This document shows positions 1 to 11,000 of a stretch of DNA of 64,000 nt, piece by piece. The notes below the pieces were generated by a model. That model was not told the DNA's origin. It saw only the letters and a program-made list of their open reading frames with translations, and did not search any database. Both the position numbers and the translations under genes were made by a program. Each line of letters begins with the position of its first letter. Position 1 is the stretch's first letter. The stretch covers positions 1,674,001 to 1,738,000 of the forward strand of contig CP021224.1 in the NCBI GenBank assembly GCA_003999685.1, given 5' to 3'. The DNA is from Taiwanofungus camphoratus (Eukaryota; Basidiomycota; Agaricomycetes; Polyporales; Taiwanofungaceae).

Positions 1-292
1 CCTCCTCAGTTACACCATGTACTTTGATACTGTCATTACCTTAGTACTCAGTACTTATACCTTTGTCAATCCAATGGGTCTTCTCAGACCATCTATCTCC
101 CTGTGACTACACTAGGATATAGACAACATACTTAGCCTGCAACTCTCTTGAGACCATTGGGCTAGCGGTTGAAGACTTAGGTGTATACTTGTTGTCAGTC
201 AGGCTGACTCCTCATATAACATTTCACATCTGACTACTCAAATGACTCACCATCACTAGTAGTCACTTATGGGCATAGACATCCCTGTAACA
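1..292 (+). repeat. LTR of gypsy family A, 3' portion (copy A0)
   Basis: The right-hand part of a family A long terminal repeat, cut by the window edge. It ends in ...CCCTGTAACA and is followed by TTAGGACAAG, exactly as the other A LTRs are (2105, 35318). It is the most diverged A LTR here. Many differences are CG-to-TG or CA (for example GGGCATAGACATCC where the others read GGGCGTAGACACCC), so it is an old, deaminated copy. Confidence 0.85.
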
Positions 293-1310
293 TTAGGACA
301 AGATTCCCAAACCCCTATCTGCAGATAGCGAACCAGAACAAGAAAACAGAAGAAATCAGGACCTCACCAATGTCCTCATAGGCAGGATTGGATAAGACCA
401 GCATCTCTAAGAAAAGAGACTGGCAAGAGGAAGATTACTTGACTATGAGTACACACCATCAATTGTCTACCAGAGAGGGAGAGGCATGAGAGGGATGGAA
501 TGATTCCTGGTGATAGTCTGGAGAGCTATTGCCTGGTAAAGAAGACTAAAAGAAGGAAGAAAAGAAGGAGAACTTCCCTGACCAGAAACAATGAAAGAAA
601 ATGCACTTGGAATTTCATGGGACAGACTGCTCACACTGAGCAAAGAAGACCTTGGACTTTTCCAACCCTCTGCTGGAACCCTTGAGCAGGGGCAGGGAGG
701 TGTAGGCTCCAAGAAAGAACAACAGCATGACCACCCTGAAATAGCATCAACATCATGAACTGGGACACATCATTGGAAAAAGAAGAGCTGCTACTGATGT
801 AGGAAGGCAGGGCACATGGTTAAGGAGTGCCCAGAACCAAGGAAGCCTAGGTGAAAGGAACACAGCAGCACTAGCCCTGGAGAAGCTGATGATGAGCTTA
901 ATGAGCAGTGCAGGACAGAACCTGGACTTTTGCAACCTCCTGATGTAATCAGGGGAGTAGGCTTTGGGGGGGCAACCACACAATCCCAGTACCCTGCAAG
1001 CACAGAACCCAAGTCACATTGGTCAACAGATGGGGATGACTTTGCATTGGATGAGACCCAGTCATACTTGGTCCCACTACTGGAGCAGTGAGGAAACTGA
1101 GGAATCAACAGAATTACCCGCAGCTGAGACCACCATAAGAGAATGGTTTCCCCATTTCCAGCACTTCACTGATGTCCCAAATAAAGGGACAGTGGTCAGG
1201 AGGGTGGGAGCCCTCAGATGAGCATACCCAGACAAGCCAGATGCTAGCAAGGACTGGGCCATATCAGCAGGAATCACACACATCAGATATCGAGACCAAA
1301 GCACCCTGTA
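293..1310 (+). mobile_element. Gypsy family A internal fragment A0 (fossil)
   Basis: Decayed internal sequence of a family A Ty3/gypsy element following the LTR at 1-292. It aligns by eye with the gag leader, the zinc-knuckle region (about 780-850) and the start of the protease region of the younger copies at 1495 and 34673. It is heavily broken and stops aligning near 1310. It is a fossil with no coding capacity. Confidence 0.75.
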
Positions 1311-1494
1311 CATATATTCAGTTATATTGACATATATACTAAATATAATGATCTACAATGTAGATAACAAGTAATTAAGCCTGGTCTAGTCTGGCACCAG
1401 AGGTGAGGGATGCCTGCCCCAGTCCCTATCTCTATCCCTCTCCAGCTCATCAAATGTCATGCTTGTGTTCTTCTTGTGTGCCCTCTTCACACTG
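1311..1494. other. Unassigned AT-rich spacer
   Basis: About 180 bp between the A0 fossil and LTR A1. The first half is AT-rich (TATATACTAAATATAATG), the second half pyrimidine-rich. I see no gene, terminal repeat or similarity to other parts of the window. Confidence 0.4.
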
Positions 1495-2105
1495 TGTTAC
1501 AAGGCAATACAGGTGTGGGCGTACATTTCATTTTCTCTTTACTTCATGGACTAGCGGGTCGTGTACACTTACAATTACCACCACCATTCCAGACGGGCTG
1601 TCCGTTCCCGCTTAGTTATGGACCGTTACTCAGAGGGGGCCGTTTGAGCCTCTGGCTCAGGGACACTTAGTAGGTACTGATACCTGTGGAGCGAGGGCCA
1701 ACTTGCCCTAAACCACCATAGTACTTGAGGGGGTTGACTCACTGTGGAGTACCCCAATCTTGTCCTCCTTTGTTACACCCAGGTAACCCTTGTTACCTCG
1801 TTACCTTAGGTTACACTTCGGTAGCCTTAGTCTCACTGTGTACTTGGACACCGTCGTTGTCCTTGTACTTTGTATATACCTTTGTCTATTCAATGGGTCT
1901 TCTCAGACCATCTACTCTCTTGTGACTACACTCAGAGCTAGATGACACGACATAGCCTGCAATCCTCTCGAGACCGTTGGGCTAGCGGTTGAAGACTTAG
2001 GCATATACTTGTCGTCAGCTAGGCTGACTCCTCGCATACATGCTCGACTACTTAACAACTCACCGTCACTAGTAGTCGCTTATGGGTGTAGACACCCCCA
2101 TAACA
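1495..2105 (+). repeat. 5' LTR of gypsy copy A1
   Basis: This 611-bp LTR starts TGTTACAAGGC and ends ACCCCCATAACA, matching the family A LTRs at 34673, 40786 and 58555. It contains a TATATACC box-like stretch near 1872. It is followed by the family's usual TTAGGACAAGATTCC leader. It is slightly shorter than the 646-bp LTRs of copy A2. Confidence 0.92.
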
Positions 2106-5100
2106 TTAGGACAAGATTCCAAATTCTATCCACGGATAGCGAACCAGAACCCGAAACAAATGAACCTCTATCTGCGGATAGCGAACCCAAACCCAAAACG
2201 AACAAACGAAACACCCAAACCTCACCAACGTCCTCATAGGCAGGATTGGATAAGACCAGCATCTCGAGAAGAGACTGGCAGGAGGAGACTACTTGACTAC
2301 AAGTATGCACCATCATTTGCCCATCAGAGAGAGGGAGGCACGAAAGAGATGGACCAATTCCTGGCAATAGTCCGGAGAGCTATTGCCTGGTGAAGAAAAC
2401 TAAAGGAAGGGAGAGAAGAAGAGGAACTCCCTCGACCGGAAGCAGTCGAAGAACATGCACTCGGAATCCCATGAGATGGACCGCTCACAGTGAGCAACGA
2501 TGACCTTGGACTTTATCAACCCTCCACTAGTGTCCTAGACCAGGGACAGGAAGGTGCAGGCCCCAAGGAGGAACAACGGTGCAACCACACGACATCAAAA
2601 TGAACACGTCACTGGAAAAAGAAGAGCTGCTACCGATGCAGGAGAAAAGGGCACACAGTCAAGGAATGCCCTGAACCCAGGAAGTCCAAATGAAAGGGAA
2701 GCGACAGCGCTAGCTCAGTTAACGCCGATATTGAACAGGACAGCCAGCATGAGATGGAACCCAGACTTTCACAACCCCCTGAGGCAATTGGGGGAGTAGG
2801 CTCCAGGGGGGAAGATTCATTCCCTGTCATCACAGAACCTTTGTCATGATGGCCAACCAATGTAAGCGACTTCATGTTGGAAGAAACCCAGCCATATCCT
2901 TGCCCACTGGCAGACTACTGGAGTAGTGAAGAGTCCGATGGGTTGATAGAATTGCCCCTGACCAGCACACAGCAGACGTACCCAGATGAACTGAACGTTG
3001 AAAGCGATGAAGGCATATCAGTGGGACTCACGCATACCGGACACCTGAACCGTAATACCCTGTATGCCAATGGGTACATCACTGCCGGAGGGATTGCCAT
3101 CGCGGTGCGAGCCTTACTCGATAGTGGAGCCGACGCGAACCTGGTTCATCCCAAATTTGTAAAGCGATGGGGACTCCCCACCAAACCTCTGGCGAAAAAC
3201 GTATATTCCACCACCATCAATGGAAGTCCAAATAAAGGGGGACCGATCACCCATAGGGTCGAAGGGAAATTCCGTATCGAAGGATGTGACATACCCACAA
3301 ACTTCTACGTATCGGATGTTGGACACCTGGATGTGATACTAGGCAACTCCTGGCTGAGGTACGTCAACCTGAAGATCAGCTGGGAAGAAGGGACACTGGA
3401 GCTTGACACAAAAAGGATTGCCAAATGGCAAAGGGTCTATGCCATGGCAATGGCCTTACCCTCGGTAGAAGGCCATTATAGAAGCCAAGCATCGGAACAT
3501 GACCACGACGATGAATTGGAAAACATTGTATGCACGTACACACAGGGAGAAGGTGTCCTAGGCATCTTCCAAGATGAAGCAGAGCCACTTGTAGACAAGG
3601 ACGGCCTGTTAAGGACACCCAAATACCACCGATTGAAGTTAAACCGAGGAAGCCATGTTAACAACTCAAAGCAATTCATAGCAACAGCCAGACAAACCAG
3701 TTCACCCCTGACATCTCCCGACCAAGAACTGCGAATCGAGGACATGATACCAGAATACCTGCTCGACTACAAGGACCGGTTTGAAAAGGCAGCAGCCAAG
3801 CGATTCCCCAAACCCCGACCATGGGACCATGCCGTTGAGACCAAGCCCGACTTTATGCCAAGAAAGTGCGGTGTTATCTCACTATCACGAGCGGAACAGG
3901 TTGAGATGGATAAGTTCCTGGACGAGAACCTAGCAATGGGATACCTGTGAGAATCCAAGTCACCCATGGCCTCCCCAGCATTCTTTGTAAAGAAGAAGGA
4001 CGGTGGACTCCGACCCTGCCAGGACTACCGGTACCTCAACAACAGCACGGTAAAGGACGCATACCCACTTCCGCTCATTGGGGAGCTGATCGACAAACTG
4101 ACTAAGGCGACCATCTTCACGAAACTGGACCTCCAGAATGGGTACAACAACGTCCGCATCAGGGAGGGCGACCAGTGGAAGGGTGCTTTTATGGTTAACC
4201 ATCATGGGACCAAAAAGCTAGTCGAACCAACGGTGATGTTCTATGGCATGTGCAATGCCCCAGCGACTTTCCAGCACCTCATGAATGATGGGTTTGAAGA
4301 CATGCTCACGGAAGGATGGCTCGTCATCTACATGGACGACATCCTGGTCTTCTCAGACAATGCCACCATCCACAAAGAACGAACACACCAGGTATTGCAA
4401 TGCCTGCAAGAGCTAGACCTCTTTGTCAAGCCACAGAAATGTGCATTCGAGGTCCAAGAAGTCGAATTCTTAGGAATGACCATCACACCAGGCCAAGTCC
4501 ATATGGACAAAGACAAGCTACGAGGCATTGAAGACTGGCCAATGCCAACCAAGGTCAAAGATGTCGAATGATTCTTGGGTCTAGCTAATTTCTACCACCG
4601 GTTCATACAGGGATTTTCTGACATCACCCACCCCTTGAATGCTCTTAAGAAGAAGGGGGAACAGTGGAACTGGACTACAGAGTGCGAGGCCGCTTTTTGG
4701 GAACTCAAGCGTCGCTTCTGTGAAACCCCGGTACTCACTATGCTTGACCCAGAGAAACCATTTGTGATTGAATGCGATGCATCCCTGGTGGCAACTGAGG
4801 CAGTACTGCAGCAAGAAGGATCTGATGGAAAACTCCACCCCACGGTGTACCTCTCAAAGTCACTAAATGAAGCGGAATGAAACTATCAGATCTACAATAG
4901 GGAACTGTTGGCAATCGTACCAGCACTCGAAGAATGGCACCACCATTTGGAAGGGGCGAAACACCCGGTTACAGTCATAACGGACCACAAGAACCTGACG
5001 TACTTCAGGGAGGCCCAACGACTTACACGATGACAGGCGTGATGACAGCTGCTGCTATCGCAGTTCAAACTATGGTTGGAAAACTGGAAAGGCAAGCGAC

Positions 5101-5429
5101 TTGTAGTCGCCGACGCATTATCACAACGACCGGGGCATCCTGGTGGTGAGAGGGACAATGAAGATATTGTCCTCTTACCCGATAAATTATCTGCTAAAGC
5201 GGTTAATGTTGACCTCATCGAACGCATCTGAGAACATCGCAGCCGTGATCAAAAGGTCATCGAGATGATCGACACTTTAAAATGGGGGAAGGTGCCACCA
5301 TTCACGGGCACTGGATTTGCACACACAACACTGGCCGATTGGGACATGCAAGATGGACTCATTTTGTTCAAAAACCGAATCTACGTACCCCCTAACGACG
5401 ATCTACGCCAGGAAGTTATCAACCTGTCC
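1495..5429 (+). mobile_element. Ty3/gypsy family A element, copy A1 (3'-truncated fossil)
   Basis: A chromodomain-type Ty3/gypsy element with its 5' LTR, then in order gag with a CCHC zinc knuckle (about 2620-2690), aspartic protease (DSGA near 3118), reverse transcriptase with a YMDD box (about 4330) and the RNase H region (about 4740-5030). It follows copy A2 closely until about 5428 and then switches abruptly to KDZ transposon sequence, so integrase, chromodomain and 3' LTR are missing. The coding part is broken in several places. Reverse transcription in the cytoplasm is the family's normal mode; this copy is a fossil. Confidence 0.9.
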
Positions 5430-6043
5430 CCAGAATGGTTTCAACAAGGACATGAGGTGAGTGACAAGAAATTTCATGCTCACACCAGTTCTGACATGAG
5501 GCCAACACCCAGAGCATGAGTTTCAATCCAGAGGTTTGCAGTGTGCTGAAGAAGCCAGACTCTGTGAGCAGGGTATGGCTGCAGAGGATGAGAGAGACCT
5601 CTGCATTGATAGGGGGAATATTGAGCATCATTCACCCTGAGCTTTACAGGTCTGGCATGGCCTCATTGAGAGGGATGCAATGGCTTCCAGGGGTGGATGA
5701 GGTGCTGAAGGAATGGCATTCACCCTTCAATGTGATGAGCTTCATTGCCAACAGGGAAAGTCCCAGTCACAGGGACTGGAAGGCCATGGCATGCTGGTAT
5801 GACATCTTGGTGACCATTGGGAACTCTCAAGATTTGACCTTGGATCTGGAGGGGGTGGGGGTGAGACTGTCCTATCCTAGTGGGACCATCACAGCCCTGT
5901 CTGGGAGGACCATTTTGCACAGGGTGATGGGGAAGGAGGAGGAGAGGATATGTCTAGCCTACTATATGAGGACCAAGATACATGAGAGAGCAGAGGTGTC
6001 GTTGGCTGGCTGGATGAGTGTAGATACATATGATGGAGTGTAA
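5430..6043 (+). CDS. TET/JBP-family 2OG-Fe(II) dioxygenase, 5'-truncated, KDZ cargo
   Basis: Family role: TET/JBP enzymes oxidise the methyl group of 5-methylcytosine (or thymine) in nuclear DNA using Fe(II) and 2-oxoglutarate. Seen here: a double-stranded beta-helix core of about 175 residues with the iron-binding HxD motif (SHRDWKAMACW, His at 5768-5770, Asp at 5774-5776), a distal His (ILHRV, 5918-5920) and the 2-oxoglutarate-binding Arg in ERICLAYYMR (5945-5947). Two exons are likely: 5430-5456 and 5513-6043, with a GTGAGT...CAG intron, phase 0. The upstream part of the protein is lost at the junction with gypsy A1. Fungal TET/JBP genes are known to travel with KDZ transposons, and the transposase lies 2 kb away. 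All visible metal and cofactor ligands are present, but with the N-terminus gone it is probably not expressed as a working enzyme. Confidence 0.82.
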
Positions 6044-6584
6044 TATGCAACTTGACATGCCCACACTCTCAGATGTTGATCCAATGACCAAGCTTTGAGA
6101 CATCAAAGGACTCCATTCACCACCCCTCTGCCCACAGGCACCAGACCTTACCCATCAGCACCAGACCTTACCCAATGGCACCAGTCCTGACCCGACAGTG
6201 CCGTACCTCTTCCCACCGGCACCAGACCTGACCTGATAGCACCATTCCTCTGCCCACTGCCAACTGGCATTGGATCTGACCCAATGGTGCCATACCTTTT
6301 CCTTCCAGTGCCAGACCTCTGCCCACCAGCACTGCACTTGTCTCCATTGGTGCACCTCTTGCTGCCAGTGCTGCAATCAATCAATGAGTTTGATAGACCT
6401 CATGGATGTGAGATTCTGTGACTTGTTTGGCATCTGTGATTGCCATGCCCATGGGCAGAGGTGCTGATCTTCAGTCCATCAGTGGCATGTCATGTGACCT
6501 TTAAGGTTGAAATGATGCATCTGATATCAACCTCCCCATCTCCATCCCATTCACCTCCCTGTTCATAATACCTCTGCAACCTCA
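6044..6584. repeat. Intergenic spacer with a 20-21-bp minisatellite
   Basis: Between the dioxygenase and the next gene. From about 6130 to 6345 it holds roughly ten imperfect units of 20-21 bp of the type GCACCAGACCTTACCCATCA, related to the 21-bp repeat found elsewhere in both KDZ copies. The rest (6345-6584) shows no gene. Short open frames on the minus strand across the array are by-products of the periodicity. Confidence 0.6.
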
Positions 6585-7644
6585 ATGGCCTTTGCTGCTA
6601 CCATTTCCCTGCTTGACTCTATGGAAGCACACCTGGTCCTCTCTGTTTATCTGCAAATCATGAGGGCCAACACCTTTCCAGAGGATGCAGAGGTGCAGAT
6701 GACCATGGCCAAAGAAGTGGTGAGTACATGATGGATCCTTGATGCCATTTCCAGGGGGTACTAAGAAGCCCACTTCCCCATTTGCAGATCCAGGCTGCCA
6801 TGACCATTGGCCTAAGGGCCATTGCAGGCTTGGACCTCCACATCCCCCCCAGCCTTGAGAACTTGGTGAAGAGTGATATGCAGGGGCTTCTCCATCAGGT
6901 GAGTGTCATCCTGAACTCTTCCATTGCCTGCAGTTCATGGTCCTCCATAGACTCAGCTGGCTCCAGCACTGCCCAGAGAGTCTGAGAGTGTGGTGGACAC
7001 AGGGCCCACTGAGATCCAGACCCCATCAGAGGATCTCCAGCCTCCTGCTGTTGAGAAATCCAGGTCACATCCCAACCTCAAGCTGTGCAGTGCCCCAGGT
7101 CCCAGCATCTCCCAAGATCATGCCATCAGGATGGGCAACTGGTGGAAGGCCCAGATGGGTGATGCCCCTCCTCCCTGTCCTCCAAAGATTCTGGATCTCT
7201 TGCAGTCTGTCCAGCAGATCTTTCAGGGCAATGACAGGTATCTGAGGCAAGAGATGGTGTTTGCCCTGCAGTGCAAGATGGATGCTGAGGCTAATGTGAG
7301 GGGGATGAAGAGAAAGGTGAGTGCTCTCTAAACACCTCTTGTCCCCTTCCATCTTGAACCAGACCACACAGATCAATGAATGGAGAGCCCATGTGGAGGA
7401 GCAGCAAAAACCTGCTCTCTTGACTGTTCCAGCATATGAGGGGCCCATTCTGGAGGAGTTGGCAGAGAAGTTGCCTGCCCAGATGGATAGGTCCATTGTG
7501 AAGTACTTGGAGGGAGTGCAGGCCCACATGCTGCATGTGAATCAGCAGCTGGAGTATGAGATTGGGGTGAGGGTCAACATGCTCAGGGAGATTGACATCA
7601 TTGCCCAGATATGGGACCTGGAGAAGGAGCCTGTGCTTCTGTAG
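6585..7644 (+). CDS. KDZ accessory protein of unknown function, four exons (297 aa)
   Basis: I do not recognise a domain. A clean model joins four exons, all in phase 0: 6585-6719, 6788-6898, 6951-7316 and 7363-7644, with GTGAGT donors and CAG/TAG acceptors; two of the three introns are only about 50 bp. The protein starts MAFAATISLLDSMEAHLVL. Its second half (from about residue 145) is acidic and helical in character (RQEMVFALQCKMDAEANVRG, VEEQQKPALL, LREIDIIAQIWDLEKEP) and could form a coiled coil. The frame is intact, unlike most genes in this element. It lies between the TET/JBP gene and the 3' end of the convergent transposase gene. There is no copy in KDZ2, which is truncated before this part. 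The DNA has no CpG that I can see. Confidence 0.65.
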
Positions 7645-7754
7645 TTGTCATGTGAATTTATCTGTAGCTTGTACACAAAATGATATCAATTTTCTTCCTG
7701 AAAGCTTGAACTGTTGTGCAGATGTCACAGTAATGGTCTCAGCAGTCAAAGTTG

Positions 7755-7955
7755 CAGTGCAGTCAAAGTAGCAGTGCCAGCAGTGAAAGGTGCAGCATCA
7801 GCAGAAAAGGTGACCAGGCCAGCTGGTGAAGTTGCAGTGCTGGTGGGTGCAGTTGTGGTGCTGGTGGGTGAAGTAGCAGTGCCAGCAGGTGAAGTTGCAG
7901 TGCCAGTGGGTGAAGTTGCAGTGCCAGCAAGTGAAGTAGTGGTGCCAGCAGCCCA
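7755..7955 (+). repeat. 21-bp minisatellite
   Basis: About nine imperfect 21-bp units such as GCAGTGCTGGTGGGTGCAGT, downstream of the accessory gene and 3' of the convergent transposase gene. Same family as the arrays at 14155, 15793, 52340, 57980 and 61465. The period is a multiple of three, so both strands stay open. I do not treat the resulting frames as genes. Confidence 0.75.
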
Positions 7956-8020
7956 AGAGTCACTCCATGGTATTTATGTGATGTTGACATAGGCTGTGGT
8001 CATGCATGTATACAAACATC

Positions 8021-11000
8021 CTACAATACATGGGCTACTTTCTCTACCCATTGACATAGCCTCTCTGCATCTCTTGCCAATGCCAAGTACAAGAATGCCT
8101 GTTGAGCATCATAGGGCCTATGACCCATCTGGTCCCTGTCTGTGGATTCCTGCATGAGCCTCACCCACATCTCACTCTGGTGGGCAAAGTAGTTGGCAGC
8201 AAACCTCATCTCATACCTCAGCTGCTTCTCTTCTTCCACCACCCTGTCATACCTGGACTTTGCCCTAAACCAATTTACCCTATAAACTGTCACCCCCAAT
8301 GTCAGCCATTCATGAAACACAGTCCAAGGGGTGATGGCACTCACATTTCTGCATATATGAGTCTGTGTCACTTTCCCCTTGAATATCCATGGTCCAGAAC
8401 CATAGAAGGGATGCCCCCCTTTCTGCCCTCTTATTGGGATCTGCCACTGCAGTGCTCATCTTCAGGTGCTCTCTGTGCAAAACCTGATACTTGGCCAGGA
8501 GGTCAGCTGGGGCCTCAAGAAGCACCAGGGCCTTCTGGGCCTTGCTGTACACCCTGGCATGATGCTGCAGGGTTTTGTCTATGGTGTTGACATCCTGCCA
8601 TGCCCTGGTCTTCCTCTGCTGGGACTTGGCATTGCACACCTTGATGCAGAACAAGAAAGACTTTTGTCCAATGGTGATCTGGATCTGATAAAGGGCATCA
8701 TTGGCCTGACCTTCCCTGAGATCCATCTTCTGTTGCAGAAGCACTTGTAGGCCTGCCTGGCAGCATCTGTCCACTCTGGTGGTGGATGGAAGGGAGAGGG
8801 ATGAGTATTCAGCCTCTATCTCAGGGTTGACCCCTTGAGAACTGGGCACCTTGAAGGGATTGTCCATCTTGGTGACATCCCACTCCTGGCCTAGATCCTC
8901 ATCTGGTGGTAGAGCTTCATCTTCCCACTCCTCCCCATTGTCATCCATCAGGCTGGCCATGTACCTTGATCTCTGGGACTCAAAGCTGTCAATCCTCATT
9001 TACAGCTTCTTCCTTTTCTCCACCAACTGGATCTTCTGCTGGGTGGTCAAATTCTGGCCCATGGATCTGACCTCAGCAGCCAAGGAGATTCTGTGCCCAT
9101 CATGAGAGGATGAAGATGTCATAATACATACACAGGGCCACTCACTGTGTCTCCTGAACCTTCAGGCCCTGAGTCAATCATCCAACAGCCTGTTGGGACA
9201 AACCCAGGTGAGGCTCCTTCTTGGCCAGCCTCAATTGGATGTTGGCCTGGCTGGGTGCTAGAGAATGAAGGCCAATGTTGAAAAGGAAGGGTTCTGGCTG
9301 CATGCCCATGCACTTACCTTTCCTGAGCTCCACATCAAAGATGTCCATGGCCTTTTCATCCTTCAGCCTGTGTCATTGAGCCTTTCCCATTTGCTGTTTC
9401 CACTGGACCAGCAGAGTGGGATTGATGCTGGCCTCCATCACCTGATATGACCTTTTGGTGTCTGTCAGTATGGGCTTGATGTTCTTGTACTAGGAAGACA
9501 CTGTGTGAGATCCCCTGGGTCAGCTGAACCACTCATCACTGAGACAGGACCGTCATACCAGTGTTGATGATCTTCTTCCAGTTGGAGTCATTCATGTGTC
9601 GGTTGAGAACCTCCTTCTGGTGAGAGGTGGCCATGCCTCTGGTGCTGCCAGACACCTTGTTCAGGGAAGACCAAAGGGTCTCAAGGATCTCCCCATCCAC
9701 CAGGCCAGTGCCAGGGATGAAGCTGGGTGAGTATTGAATGAAGCAGGCATCCTGGTGCCCATACACATAAAACAGGCCAATGCCCTTGATGATTTTCAGA
9801 CCTTCAGGCATCTGAAGATAGGGATCTTTCTGGAACTGCTTCAGCAGATACTGACCATACTGGCAGTCGATGTCATAAAGCAGGAGCATCCTGCCAATGT
9901 CCTTTGTGTTGACCCAATGACATTTGAAGGGAGTAGTCCATGTTCATTTGTCTCTTCCCCTTTTGAAAGTCCACCACAGAGTGTGGCACAAAGCAGCCAT
10001 GCCGAGGACAGGCAGTGGCCCCAATCCTGGTGGACTCCAGCTTGTGCCAATCAGCATTGGCCAGGTTGACCACCTTGTGGTTGTGACAGGTGCCCAGCTG
10101 TGCAATGGGAAGAAAGACACATGGCATCATGGGCATGGGGATCAGTGAGATGGGAACCTACCCCCTTGAGCTCCTTGGCCACCTGGAGATGGGCCTTGTA
10201 CCTGCCATCGGCCACAAAGAAGCCAGTGCCATCGGTGATCTCCACATCGTTCTTGGGCCTCCTCATTTTGAGATGCTCTGCAGAGAAGTTGCCATCCATC
10301 ATGAACCCTCGAGTGTACACCAATCTGGGCATGGTCAGACCAGGCACAGTCAGACCAGGCTCAGATCACTTACTGGTCAGAATGTTCCTTCCAATCCGAG
10401 TCCAGATTGACTCCAGGTTGTGGGCAGGCAGCATAGAAAAAGGCAAGGTCACCATCTCCAGGCTGCTGTCTGAATGGGTATCCAAACCCATGTTGCATGA
10501 GGTCCTTGAGATGAGACCACTGTCTGGTGACCCTGAGGAATTGCTGATACCAGTCCTTGACGGTGGGGTACCCCATGAGCATTGGCAACCTCCTGATGGG
10601 TGGTGGCGGGAGCACTCACCAGCACAGCTTGGGGGAAAACAGGATTGGTCACCCTCCTGAGCCGGCTGTAGAAGTTGAGGGTGGAGGTCTTGCATTCGAG
10701 GTTCTCCAGCAGGAAGTCATCAAGGACCTTGAAAGTGAAACATGTTTTGATGCACCTGTGGCTGGCTGGGTAGAGGCCCATGTCCAGCAGCTGGTCTTCA
10801 TGATGAGGGGCATTCATGCACCCACACCAGTGAATGAGAAGTTGGTGAATGCCAGAGGTATTGACCACGACCATCATTCAATGGTTGCTTCTGGTGCCAA
10901 ACACCACAAAGGCATGATTCCTGTCAATGTACTCTGAAGGCAATCCCAATGTTGCATGAGGTATGCCCTGTGTCTCACTAATGGCACCACTATCTTCACC

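Noticed and set aside
7714-7992. Small Val/Ala-rich protein
   Set aside because: Pure translation of the 21-bp minisatellite.
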